Source of the DNA: Rothia koreensis
GTDB lineage: Bacteria > Actinomycetota > Actinomycetes > Actinomycetales > Micrococcaceae
Direction: 5' to 3'
Assembly (NCBI RefSeq): GCF_004136575.1
Contig: NZ_NOIQ01000001.1
Span: 248,001 to 312,000 of the forward strand
Length of the DNA stretch: 64,000 nucleotides
A program made the translations under genes and the position numbers. Positions 36,423-44,607 of this stretch are shown here, one piece after another. Positions within the stretch are counted from its first letter, which is position 1. Each line of letters begins with the position of its first letter. Under the pieces are notes generated by a model. The model did not search any database. It was given only the letters and a program-made list of their open reading frames with translations, and was not told the DNA's origin.

Positions 36423-36509
36423 GGAAGGGAGCGGAGCACCCGCCCAGCGGTCGAGCGAACGCACACGGACCTCAATCACAATGACCGGCTCCGGCCCATC
36501 GGGGGCTGG

Positions 36510-36515
36510 TAATGT
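36510..36515 (+). promoter_or_regulatory. -10 element of tatB, leaderless arrangement
   Basis: TAATGT lies six bases ahead of the GTG start, and no ribosome site is visible between them, so the transcript may begin at the start codon. Confidence 0.35.
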
Positions 36516-36521
36516 GCTGGT

Positions 36522-36881
36522 GTGTTTGGAATCAACGGGGCCGAGTTCGTCGTCTTGGCCATTATCGTTTTCGTGGTGATAGGCCCTGAGCGCATGCCCG
36601 AGTACGCGCGGCAGCTCAAGGACCTCATCAAGTCATTGCGACGCACGGCCGCGGGTGCCAAGGATGATCTCAAGGAAACCTTGGGGCCGGAACTGTCGGA
36701 CATCAACTGGAGGGCCTACGACCCCCGACAGTACGATCCGCGCCGGATCGTCCGCGAGGCGCTCCTGGAAGACGACGAGGAACAGCAGGAAGAACAGGAC
36801 AAGGCCTCTGCGCCGCCTGCTTCCAACACGACGCGATTGAGCCCGGGTCAACTCGCTCCCTACGACACGGAAGCCACCTGA
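36522..36881 (+). CDS. tatB: Sec-independent translocase subunit TatB
   Basis: 119 residues. One N-terminal membrane helix (GINGAEFVVLAIIVFVVIGPERMPEYARQLKDLIKSLRR) with the Glu-Phe entry, the GPER hinge and the amphipathic helix of TatB; the remaining 70 residues are charged and probably disordered. TatB pairs with TatC as the signal-peptide receptor for folded proteins. No tatA or tatC is in the window. The GTG start lies six bases after a -10-like TAATGT. A perfect terminator follows. Confidence 0.9.
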   Translation: MFGINGAEFVVLAIIVFVVIGPERMPEYARQLKDLIKSLRRTAAGAKDDLKETLGPELSDINWRAYDPRQYDPRRIVREALLEDDEEQQEEQDKASAPPASNTTRLSPGQLAPYDTEAT

Positions 36882-36910
36882 CCCAACGACGGATTGTGGC
36901 TTCCTGGCCA

Positions 36911-36942
36911 GACCGGACGGTGTCCTCCGTCCGGTCTTTTTT
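36911..36942 (+). terminator. classical terminator after tatB
   Basis: GACCGGACGG (36911-36920) and CCGTCCGGTC (36927-36936) pair perfectly around TGTCCT and are followed by six T (36937-36942). It is the best intrinsic terminator in the window. Confidence 0.9.
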
Positions 36943-36995
36943 CTGTCTTCGTGGTTCTTCTGTCCTCGTGGTTCGCCGCACGAGCCGTGACCGGG

Positions 36996-38147
36996 TCAGC
37001 TCAGGTCCAGGGGGAGCCTTCGCCCGGAGAGCCCTCGCTTCTGCTTTCTGATTCCGTCTGCGACGTCGGAGAGAGCCCGGGCCGAGGGAGAGTCCGGGGC
37101 GGACCACACCACAGGAACGCCCGTGTCTCCGCCTTCCCGCAGGGCCGAGTCCAACGGGACCGAGCCGAGGAGGGGCGTCTCGGTGTCGAGAGCCTGGCCC
37201 AGGCGTTCTGAGAGCATTGCTCCGCCGCCGGAGCCGAACATCTCCATGCGTGTCCCGTCCGGCATGACCATGGCGGCCATGTTTTCCACGACCCCGACGA
37301 CCTTCTGTCCGGTCTGCAACGACATCGTCCCGGCCCTTTCCGCGACGTTGACCGCCGCGGGCTGGGGCGTGGTCACCACCACGAGGCCGGCGTTCGGGAC
37401 CAATTGGGACATCGAGATCGCGATGTCGCCGGTTCCCGGCGGAAGATCCAGGAGCAGGACATCCAAGTCTCCGAAGTGGACGTCGGTCAGGAACTGCTCG
37501 AGCGCACGGTGCAGCATGGGTCCACGCCATGCGATAGGCCGGTTGTCCTCGAGAAACATCCCGATCGAAATGACCCGGATCGATCCGGGAACGTCGTCCC
37601 GTCCCGCCGCAACCCGTCGCGAGGCCGGAACTTCCACGACCGGAGGAAGGATCATGTCCTCGAGCTTGGTCGGCGGCTGGGTGATGTTCAGGAGCCCTGG
37701 TATCGAGAAGCCGTGCACATCGGCGTCGACGATCCCCACGGACAATCCCTCGGTGGCCAAGGATGCGGCGATATTCGCCGTGACGGTCGACTTGCCGACG
37801 CCGCCCTTGCCGGAGACGATCGCATAGACCTGGGTCAGATTGGCCGGGTCGGCGAAGGGGTTGGTCTTCGTGTGGCCGAGCTGGTCACGGAGGCGGTTGC
37901 GTGCCTCGGCGTCCATGTAGCCGAGGTCGATCTCGACCGACTCGACGCCGTCGACCGATCGGACGGCTTCCCGGACGTCGTCCTGAATAGTGTTCTTGAG
38001 CGGGCAGCCTTCAATGGTCAGCCGAATACCGATCCGGGCCGTGGTCCCGTCCAACTCGGCGTCGGTCACCATTCCCAACTCCGTGATGGGCCGCCGCAAC
38101 TCGGGGTCGATCACGGTGGACAGCGCCGCACGCAATGCGTCATTCAT
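36996..38147 (-). CDS. mrp: Mrp/NBP35-type P-loop ATPase
   Basis: 383 residues from the ATG at 38147 with GGGAG upstream. An N-terminal MIP18/DUF59 domain (1-90; IDPELRRPITELGMV, IEGCPLKNTIQ) is followed by a ParA-like ATPase with SGKGGVGKST at 112-121, VDADVHGFSIPGLL and LPPGTGDIAISMSQLV. Family members deliver Fe-S clusters to apoproteins. The CxxC pair usual near the C-terminus is replaced by VMPDGTRMEMFG here, so cluster binding of the common type is doubtful. It overlaps the DUF1003 gene by eight bases. Confidence 0.93.
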   Translation of the reverse strand: MNDALRAALSTVIDPELRRPITELGMVTDAELDGTTARIGIRLTIEGCPLKNTIQDDVREAVRSVDGVESVEIDLGYMDAEARNRLRDQLGHTKTNPFADPANLTQVYAIVSGKGGVGKSTVTANIAASLATEGLSVGIVDADVHGFSIPGLLNITQPPTKLEDMILPPVVEVPASRRVAAGRDDVPGSIRVISIGMFLEDNRPIAWRGPMLHRALEQFLTDVHFGDLDVLLLDLPPGTGDIAISMSQLVPNAGLVVVTTPQPAAVNVAERAGTMSLQTGQKVVGVVENMAAMVMPDGTRMEMFGSGGGAMLSERLGQALDTETPLLGSVPLDSALREGGDTGVPVVWSAPDSPSARALSDVADGIRKQKRGLSGRRLPLDLS

Positions 38148-38856
38148 GAGTCTCCCGCGGGGTGCGCGTATCCCGTGCACTGTGATCGGTCGTGGAACTC
38201 GCATGACTTCCGCCGTCGCCGTCCGCGGTCACGATGTCCAGGACCGACGTCCGGGGTTCGGGGCTGCGGTGCCTGTCGGAGTCCTTCGACGACGAATGCG
38301 CGGCATCGCCGTCGGCCCCGCCACCGTTCGTTTCCTGGGCGCGAGAATCCTGCACGAGTTCCTCGATGAGGTCCCGAATCTCGGAACGAACGAAGTCGCG
38401 GGTCGCGACTTCCCGGAGCGCGATCCTCAGCGCCGCGATTTCCCGGGTCAGGTATTCGGTGTCCGCCAGGTTCTGCTGGGTCCGTTGCCGATCCTCCTCG
38501 GCGACCACGCGGTCACGGTCGTCCTGGCGGTTCTGGGCGAGCAGGAGGAGAGGGGCCGCGTAGGACGCCTGCAAGGACAGCATGAGGGTCAGCAGCGTGA
38601 AGTTCAGCGCGCGGGGGTCGAACTGCCACGACTCGGGCAGCAGCGTATTCCACCCGAGCCACACGGCCACGAACACCGTCATCCACACGAGGAACTGGGG
38701 CGTGCCCATCCACCGTGCGAAGGACTCGGTCATGACGCCGAAGGCCTCGGGGTTCGGCTGGTACCTCTGGTACCACTTGGGCTTGCTCGCGAGCGGCGTG
38801 TCCAGACCGGCACGGTGGGTATCGCGGGTGCGGCGATTTCTGGTCGTCTCACTCAA
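38140..38856 (-). CDS. DUF1003 membrane protein
   Basis: 238 residues from a TTG at 38856 behind GGTGGGACG, overlapping the end of the MgtE-like gene. A DUF1003 core with two membrane helices (FLVWMTVFVAVWLGWNTL and FTLLTLMLSLQASYAAPLLLLAQNRQDDRD) is followed by a coiled-coil region and a hydrophilic tail of about 75 residues. The RWMGT-QFLVWMTVFVAVWLGWN and QASYAAPLILLAQNRQ-like blocks are diagnostic. Function is unknown; its constant neighbours, a MgtE-N/CBS protein and Mrp, suggest a link to Mg2+ or membrane stress. Confidence 0.88.
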   Translation of the reverse strand: MSETTRNRRTRDTHRAGLDTPLASKPKWYQRYQPNPEAFGVMTESFARWMGTPQFLVWMTVFVAVWLGWNTLLPESWQFDPRALNFTLLTLMLSLQASYAAPLLLLAQNRQDDRDRVVAEEDRQRTQQNLADTEYLTREIAALRIALREVATRDFVRSEIRDLIEELVQDSRAQETNGGGADGDAAHSSSKDSDRHRSPEPRTSVLDIVTADGDGGSHASSTTDHSARDTRTPRETHE

Positions 38857-40138
38857 ATTTGCGTCCCACCTTTCGGACGGGGGTGCCGTCGTCGTTGGTG
38901 CGCCAATCCTCGGGGAGGAGCGCGTCGAGAACGTCGTCAATGGTCACGGCGCCGACGAGGCGATCGTGTTCATTGGTCACGGGAATGATGGTCAGGTCGT
39001 AGGTCGCCAGGACCCGGGAGACATCCTCCAGGGAGGCGACGTCAGGGATCGGTTCGATGCTCCGATCGATGATGTTTCCCACGGGTTCCGGTGGTGCGAG
39101 ACGCAGGAGCTCCTGCATGTGCACCATGCCGATGTACCGACCGGTCGGAGCCTCGAGGGGCGGGCGGCAGACGAAGACCGCGGCGGCGACCGCCGGGGGA
39201 ATTTCCTCCTGCCTGATGTGGGCCAGGGCCTCGGCGACGGTCGCTTCCGGGGGAAGGATGATCGGCACCGGCGTCATCAACGATCCAGCGGTTCCTTCCT
39301 CGTACTCGAGAAGCCGCCGGACGTCTTCGGCGTCGTCGGGTTCCATCCGCTCCAGGAGCGCCTCGCGCTGGTTGTCGGTGAACATGTTGAGCAGGTCGGC
39401 GGCGTCGTCCGGTTCCATCTCCTCGAGGATGTCCGCCGCACGGCGAATGTCCAGGCTGGAGAGGATACGCACCTGGTCCTCCTCGGGAAGCTCCTGGAGG
39501 ACGTCCGCGAGCCGCTCGTCCCGGAGTTCCTCCGCAACCTCGAGCATGCGTTTGTCGTTGAGGTCGTGGAGGGCGTCCGCCAGGTCGGCGGGCTGGGTGT
39601 CCTCGTGGGTCGCCAGGAAGTGCGAGGCGCCCTGAGGATCCATCGCGGTCCCGTAGACCACGTCCTCCCAGTCCACGACCAAGGCCTCGTTCTTGCGTCG
39701 CACGAAACGGCCCGTGGTACCGGCCCGACGAACGAACAGCTCGGTAATCTTCCAATCGCCGTTCTTGGTCTGCTCCATGGCGCAGTCCTCGATGGTTGCC
39801 TCGCCCGAATTGTCCTTGAAGTGGACCTTGCGGTCGAAGAGCTCACCGATGACCAGGGCTTCTGCCCCGCGCTGCTCGAAACGGCGGAGATTCACCAGCC
39901 CGGTCACGATCACCTGGGTCGCGTCCATGCTGTTGACGCGCGTCATCGGCACGAAGACGGGCTTCTTCCCCAGGACCTCGACGACGATGCCCACCACGAG
40001 CGGTTGCAGGTGTTTGCGCTTGGCGTCCCTGTTGAGCACGACGACGTCCCGCAGGCGCCCCAACCGGTCGCCCACGGGATCGAAGACATCAAGGCCCAGG
40101 AGCCTTGCGATGAAGATTCTGCTCGGAACGTTGCTCAC
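38849..40138 (-). CDS. MgtE N-domain/CBS protein without transporter domain
   Basis: 429 residues from a GTG at 40138 (the longer ATG start at 40174 adds no family sequence). Order of parts: two PRC-barrel-like segments (1-175; FIARLLGLDVFDPVGDRLGRLRDVVV and TGRFVRRKNEALVVDWEDV), MgtE intracellular N-domain (about 195-285; LADALHDLNDKRMLEVAEELRDERLADVLQELPEEDQVRIL), then two CBS domains (about 290-410). The membrane channel of MgtE is absent, so this is a cytosolic regulator-like protein sensing Mg2+ or nucleotides. The start is six bases after TACGCT and lacks a ribosome site. Confidence 0.88.
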   Translation of the reverse strand: MSNVPSRIFIARLLGLDVFDPVGDRLGRLRDVVVLNRDAKRKHLQPLVVGIVVEVLGKKPVFVPMTRVNSMDATQVIVTGLVNLRRFEQRGAEALVIGELFDRKVHFKDNSGEATIEDCAMEQTKNGDWKITELFVRRAGTTGRFVRRKNEALVVDWEDVVYGTAMDPQGASHFLATHEDTQPADLADALHDLNDKRMLEVAEELRDERLADVLQELPEEDQVRILSSLDIRRAADILEEMEPDDAADLLNMFTDNQREALLERMEPDDAEDVRRLLEYEEGTAGSLMTPVPIILPPEATVAEALAHIRQEEIPPAVAAAVFVCRPPLEAPTGRYIGMVHMQELLRLAPPEPVGNIIDRSIEPIPDVASLEDVSRVLATYDLTIIPVTNEHDRLVGAVTIDDVLDALLPEDWRTNDDGTPVRKVGRKFE

Positions 40139-40239
40139 TGCAACAGCGTACTCATATATCCCGGCCAGTATCATCCCGCCGGTTCACCTGTGGCGATACC
40201 CACGAGAATGGTTGGCGGTCAAGCCCGGAGTCAGGGAAA

Positions 40240-41151
40240 ATGGTCCGTATGGCTAATTCCGGAAAGTCCAGACTCGCCGCCTTGCGGACCGAACAACTCG
40301 CGGGGTCCGTGACCGTGGGCAAGTTCTCCAAGTACCAGGACGCCCAGGGCGCGGTCGACCTTCTGGCCGAACGCGGCTTTCCGGTCCAGAACCTCGCGAT
40401 CGTCGGATCGGACCTCCGCCAGGTTGAACACGTCGTGGGGACTCTCTCCTATGCGAGGGTCGCGGCCTCAGGGGCGCTCCAAGGTCTGTTCTACGGCGTG
40501 GTTCTGGGCGCCTTGCTCATGGCCTTCGGACGGGAATCGCCCCTCTCCGCCTTCCTGACGTCCATCCCGCTCGGCGTCGCGTTCTGGATGATCCTTTCGA
40601 TCGTCGGATATTCGCGGCGCGGCGGGCAACGCAGCTTCACCGCTGTAGGCCAATTGGTCGCCGGAAGCTACGATCTGGTGTGCGCGCCCCAGGAGGCGGG
40701 TGAAGCGCGTCGTCTGTTGGGCGGTCATCGATCGGCGCCGACCTTCCGTCCCGCCGCGAACGAGCAGCCGGGATTTCCGGGAGGACCGCAAGGCTCGGGA
40801 GATCGTCCGGCCAACCAGCCTGGCTCGCCCGGGCCTGACGGGCCGTGGGGTCAGGCGGCCCCGGGACAGCGGCCGAACCATACTCAGACCCCGCCACCGC
40901 ATGCCGCGGAAGGCTCCGCGCAGAACAACCCGACCGGGAACGACGGCGCCGCCGAGACCCCGGACCGGTCACAGGCCCGGGATTTCAAGGATCTTCCCGA
41001 CGGACGCCCCCGCTTCGGCATCCGCTCCGACGAGGCCGGAACCCAGAGGGACGATGCGGCTGGCGCCGGCGGTAGCGAGCGTCGGGACGAGCCACCGACG
41101 GGGGATTCCGCTCCGGACCACGGTCGACGGCCCGACTCGTCGGGCTTCTGA
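40240..41151 (+). CDS. YflT/GSP17M-type general stress protein with disordered tail
   Basis: 303 residues. An ATG at 40240 has GGAG nine bases upstream; a start at 40249 is equally possible. Residues about 20-160 hold the general stress protein 17M-like domain (VGKFSKYQDAQGAVDLLAERGFPVQNLAIVGSDLRQVEHVVGTLSY) with two membrane helices (ALQGLFYGVVLGALLMAF, TSIPLGVAFWMILSIVG). The remaining 140 residues are Pro, Gly, Arg and Gln rich and probably unfolded. The molecular role is unknown. It diverges from the MgtE-N/CBS gene, and a 36-nt perfect palindrome follows. Confidence 0.85.
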   Translation: MVRMANSGKSRLAALRTEQLAGSVTVGKFSKYQDAQGAVDLLAERGFPVQNLAIVGSDLRQVEHVVGTLSYARVAASGALQGLFYGVVLGALLMAFGRESPLSAFLTSIPLGVAFWMILSIVGYSRRGGQRSFTAVGQLVAGSYDLVCAPQEAGEARRLLGGHRSAPTFRPAANEQPGFPGGPQGSGDRPANQPGSPGPDGPWGQAAPGQRPNHTQTPPPHAAEGSAQNNPTGNDGAAETPDRSQARDFKDLPDGRPRFGIRSDEAGTQRDDAAGAGGSERRDEPPTGDSAPDHGRRPDSSGF

Positions 41152-41180
41152 GAACCCGGCGCGGCAGCGGCGAACGCAAA

Positions 41181-41199
41181 GCGCCGCACTCAGCGGCGC
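41181..41199 (+). terminator. small hairpin after the stress protein gene
   Basis: GCGCCGC and GCGGCGC pair perfectly around ACTCA, followed by ACTCTTGATC. It is short and lies ahead of the larger palindrome. Confidence 0.4.
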
Positions 41200-41214
41200 A
41201 CTCTTGATCATTGA

Positions 41215-41250
41215 CCTGCGCCCCCGGTCCACGTGGACCGGGGGCGCAGG
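41215..41250. terminator. 36-nt perfect palindrome between convergent genes
   Basis: CCTGCGCCCCCGGTCCAC joined directly to its complement, with no loop and no T run. It lies between the stress protein gene and pepP and probably ends transcription from both sides. Confidence 0.7.
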
Positions 41251-41267
41251 TGCATGCCGTACACGGT

Positions 41268-42821
41268 CTACCGGGACAACTCGGCAATCCAGGACTCGAT
41301 GTCCTCCGTCGTCCGCGGGAACCCGGCGCTCATGTTCTCGGGGCCGTCCTCGGTGATGAGAACATCGTCCTCCAGCCGGATTCCGATGCCGCGGTACTCC
41401 TCGGGCACGGCCAGGTCGTCTTCCTTGAAGTAGAGTCCCGGCTCGATCGTGAAGACCATGCCCGGCTCGATGATCCCGTCCAGGTAAAGATCCCGCTTGG
41501 CCTGTGCACAGTCGTGAACGTCCAATCCCAGGTGGTGGCTCGTACCATGCGGCATCCACCGGCGATGTTGGCCCCCGTTGTCCGAGATGGCTTCCTCGAC
41601 CGAGCACGGGAGCAGCCCCCACTCGTCCAAGGACTCGGCCAGAGACTTCATCGCGGCCGCGTGCACATCGCGGAACCGGTTGCCGGGAACGGCGACCTCG
41701 AAGGCGGCGTCGGAGGCTTTCAGCACGGCGTCGTAGATCTTCTTCTGAACGGCGGTGAACGTGCCGTCGACCGGCATGGTCCGGGTGATGTCCGCCGTGT
41801 AGAGCGTGTCGTCCTCGACGCCGGCATCCACCAGAATTAGTTTGCCGTCCTCCACGGTTCCGTTGTTGCGGATCCAGTGGAGCACGGTGGCATTGTTGCC
41901 GCAGGCCGCGATCGTTTCGTAGCCGACGTCGTTGCCTTCGGCCCGGGCGGCGGCGAAGAACGCGCCCTCGACGATCCGTTCACCGCGGTGATGCTCGCGG
42001 GCCTGGGGGAAAGCCCGAACGATATTCTCGAAGCCGGTTTTGGTCGAGGCAATCGAGCGACGAAGGTTCGCGATCTCTTCCTCGTCCTTGACGAGACGCA
42101 ACTCGGACAGGGCCTCGGTCAGTTGGCCGTCGAGCGAATCCGATTCCTCGAGATCCACGCTCGTGTTCAAGCGGGAGGTATCGACGAGGGCGTCGACGTT
42201 CAGATCCACCTCGCGCAACAGACGCACACGCACGCCGCCCAGCGCCTGGGGGCCGGCGTTCTTGGTGATGGCCACCTCGACGTCGGACAGGTCCTGGCAC
42301 CGGATTCCGTACTCGGACTCGATCTCCTGCAGCGTGGGTCGGGGGCCGACCCAGAACTCGCCGTACCGGGGGTCGGCGTAGAACTGCTCCGAGTCGCGCC
42401 CGGCCAGCGGACGGAAGTACAGGGTCGCCTCGTGGTTCGAACCGTCCGCGGCCGGTTCGTCCAGCGGCTCCAGGATCAGCACGGCATCCGGCTCGTGGTC
42501 GACGCCGAGACCGGTCATGTGGGCGAAGCCCGAGTGGGGGCGGAAACGGTAGTCCGTATCGTTGGACCGCGTCTTCAGCGGTCCGGCCGGAATCACCAGA
42601 CGCTCACCGGGGAATTTCGCCGACAACGCCGCACGACGCCGGGCCGCGTGATCGGCCACCGAAGCACGCTCGGGGAGCGGCTTGTTCGAGGCCGCCCATT
42701 GGGTGCCCATGAAATCCTTGAACGCGCTCGATCGCGGCGGCTGCGAGCGGTTGCCGACCCGTTCCTCAAGAGGCTGCTGGTCGGCGGATTCCTGGGTTTC
42801 CGGGGAATTGTTCGAAGTCAT
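41268..42821 (-). CDS. pepP: Xaa-Pro aminopeptidase (M24)
   Basis: 517 residues from the ATG at 42821 with GTGGAG upstream. It removes N-terminal residues ahead of proline. The N-terminal creatinase-like domain (FRPHSGFAHMTGLGVDHEPDAVLILEP) precedes the pita-bread metalloprotease domain with VDAGVEDDTLYTADITRTMPVDG, HGTSHHLGLDVHD, TIEPGLYF and IRLEDDVLITEDGPENMSAG carrying the metal ligands (two Asp, His, two Glu). An N-terminal tail of about 50 residues is low in complexity. It diverges from the PHP gene by 61 bp. Confidence 0.94.
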   Translation of the reverse strand: MTSNNSPETQESADQQPLEERVGNRSQPPRSSAFKDFMGTQWAASNKPLPERASVADHAARRRAALSAKFPGERLVIPAGPLKTRSNDTDYRFRPHSGFAHMTGLGVDHEPDAVLILEPLDEPAADGSNHEATLYFRPLAGRDSEQFYADPRYGEFWVGPRPTLQEIESEYGIRCQDLSDVEVAITKNAGPQALGGVRVRLLREVDLNVDALVDTSRLNTSVDLEESDSLDGQLTEALSELRLVKDEEEIANLRRSIASTKTGFENIVRAFPQAREHHRGERIVEGAFFAAARAEGNDVGYETIAACGNNATVLHWIRNNGTVEDGKLILVDAGVEDDTLYTADITRTMPVDGTFTAVQKKIYDAVLKASDAAFEVAVPGNRFRDVHAAAMKSLAESLDEWGLLPCSVEEAISDNGGQHRRWMPHGTSHHLGLDVHDCAQAKRDLYLDGIIEPGMVFTIEPGLYFKEDDLAVPEEYRGIGIRLEDDVLITEDGPENMSAGFPRTTEDIESWIAELSR

Positions 42822-42869
42822 GACTCCACAATATCGCCCGAGTTCGGACGCCGCCTCCCGGGCACCGAG

Positions 42870-42875
42870 TAGATT
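42870..42875 (+). promoter_or_regulatory. -10 element of the PHP gene, leaderless arrangement
   Basis: TAGATT stands seven bases ahead of the GTG start. No ribosome site is present, and TTCGGA lies 21 bp upstream as a weak -35. Confidence 0.45.
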
Positions 42876-42882
42876 GGTTCCC

Positions 42883-43719
42883 GTGTGCATTGATCTCCAT
42901 ACCCACTCGAACGTCTCCGACGGAACGGAGCCCCCGGCCGTCGTCGTTCGCAGAGCTGCCGAGGCGGGCCTGACCTCCGTTGCCCTGACGGACCACGATT
43001 CGACCGCGGGGTGGGAAGAAGCAGCACGGGAGGCATCCTCCCTCGGCATCGACTTCGTCCCGGGGACGGAAGTCACCTGCGCCTCGGAAGACGGCATCTC
43101 GGTGCACCTCCTGAGTTACCTGCACGACCCCGAGGCTCCGGAACTGCGCGCCGAAATCGACAGGTCGAGAGCGGCGCGCCTGACTCGGGCGCGACGCATG
43201 GTCGACCGGCTCGGCGAAGACTTTCCCATCACCTGGCCGGACGTCGAGGCCCAGGTCAACGCCGATGCGACGGTCGGCCGCCCGCATATTGCCGACGCCC
43301 TGGTCGCGGCCGGAGTATGCCGGGACCGGACCGAGGCCTTCGCTACGATCCTCACCACGGGAAGCAAGTACTACGTCCCGCACTACGCGCCGAATCCGGC
43401 GCTCGCGGTATCGCTCGTGAGGCGGGCCGGGGGAGTACCGGTATTCGCCCACCCGCTCGCGAGCAAGCGTGGGCGGACCGTGGGGCTGGAGGTCTTCGAG
43501 GACATGGTCGACGCCGGTCTGGCCGGAGTGGAGGTATACCACCGGGACAACGGGCCCGAAGACCGGCAGTGGCTCCTGGAGTTCGCTCGAACGCACGGGC
43601 TGATCGTCACCGGGTCCAGCGACTACCACGGCGCGGGAAAGCCCAATCGTTTGGGAGAGAACACGACCGAGCCGCAGGCTCTGGAGGCCATCAGGGCCCA
43701 GGCGCGATCCCCCCGTTAG
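42883..43719 (+). CDS. PHP-domain phosphoesterase
   Basis: 278 residues from a GTG at 42883, chosen because CIDLHTHSNVSDGTEPP, the first PHP metal motif, follows at once. Other motifs: ALTDHDS, PGTEVTC, HYAPNPALAVSLVRRAGGVPVFAHPLA, and GSSDYHG with the last metal ligands. The enzyme is of the TrpH/YciV class, some of which act as RNA or 3',5'-bisphosphate nucleotidases; the substrate here is not known. No ribosome site; TAGATT sits seven bases upstream, so it may be leaderless. Its end lies 25 bp from the convergent methyltransferase. Confidence 0.85.
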   Translation: MCIDLHTHSNVSDGTEPPAVVVRRAAEAGLTSVALTDHDSTAGWEEAAREASSLGIDFVPGTEVTCASEDGISVHLLSYLHDPEAPELRAEIDRSRAARLTRARRMVDRLGEDFPITWPDVEAQVNADATVGRPHIADALVAAGVCRDRTEAFATILTTGSKYYVPHYAPNPALAVSLVRRAGGVPVFAHPLASKRGRTVGLEVFEDMVDAGLAGVEVYHRDNGPEDRQWLLEFARTHGLIVTGSSDYHGAGKPNRLGENTTEPQALEAIRAQARSPR

Positions 43720-43744
43720 ACACCATCGATCCAGTCAGGCTCGG

Positions 43745-44596
43745 TCAGTCCTCGATCACGCGAGCGTGCGGAAGCCGGTTGCGCATGATCTCGATCGCCT
43801 GATCGTTGGAATCAATGCACACGAAACGTCGTTCCAGAGCGTGGGCCACGGCCCCCAGGCTGCCCGATCCGGCGAAGAAATCGAGGCACCAGTCCCCAGG
43901 TCGGGAGGAGGCCGCCACCATTCTGCGCAACAGGCCCATGGGCTTCTGCGTGGGGTACCCCGTCTTCTCCTTGCCCGTCGGCGAGACGATCGTGTGCCAC
44001 CACACGTCGGTCGGTAATTTGCCCCGGGCAGCCTTTTCCGGCGTGACCAGTCCCGGAGCCATATACGGTTCCCGGTCCACCTCGGCCGAGTCGAAGTGGT
44101 AGTTTTTCGGGTCCTTGACGTAGACCAGGATGTTGTCGTGCTTCGCGGGCCAGCGCCTCTTCGCCCGGGCGCCGTAGTCGTACGCCCAAATGATTTCGTT
44201 CAGAAAGCAGTCGCGGCCGAAAACCATGTCGCACATGACCTTGGCGTAGTGGACCTCCCGATAGTCCAAGTGGAGATACAACGTCCCGGACTCCGTCATC
44301 AGGTCACGGGCCAGTTCCAGGCGGGGGAGCAGGAAGGACCAGTAGTCCTCGAAGGCGTCGTCGTACCGCGACAAGGATTCGAGGACACTTTTGTATCCGC
44401 GGCCCTTGAAGCCACGCCGATCCGCGTCCTCCGGATCCACGCGGTGGCTCCGGAGGTTGCGCCTGACCTGGGCGCGCCCGGTGTTGAAGGGCGGGTCCAC
44501 ATAGATCATCGAGAAGGCCTCGGTCGGCAGATCCGCGAGGACGTCCCGGTTGTCTCCCCGGATCACCAAGTCCTGGTCGTTCAGCTCGATTCCCAC
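43745..44596 (-). CDS. orphan site-specific DNA methyltransferase (N4/N6-type, beta class)
   Basis: 283 residues from a GTG at 44596. The catalytic motif IV, DPPFNTG, lies early (34-40) and motif I, FFAGSGSLGAVA, near residue 240, the order of beta-class adenine N6 or cytosine N4 methyltransferases. Between them are LHLDYREVHYAKVMCDMVFG and HDNILVYVKD, a target-recognition part. TGYPTQKPMGLLRRMVAASSRPGDWCLDFFAGSG is the typical end. No restriction enzyme is beside it. It is 11 bp behind the DEAD helicase gene and lacks its own ribosome site, so it is probably co-translated with it. The recognised site is unknown. Confidence 0.88.
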   Translation of the reverse strand: MGIELNDQDLVIRGDNRDVLADLPTEAFSMIYVDPPFNTGRAQVRRNLRSHRVDPEDADRRGFKGRGYKSVLESLSRYDDAFEDYWSFLLPRLELARDLMTESGTLYLHLDYREVHYAKVMCDMVFGRDCFLNEIIWAYDYGARAKRRWPAKHDNILVYVKDPKNYHFDSAEVDREPYMAPGLVTPEKAARGKLPTDVWWHTIVSPTGKEKTGYPTQKPMGLLRRMVAASSRPGDWCLDFFAGSGSLGAVAHALERRFVCIDSNDQAIEIMRNRLPHARVIED

Positions 44597-44607
44597 GGGA
44601 GCCGGGG

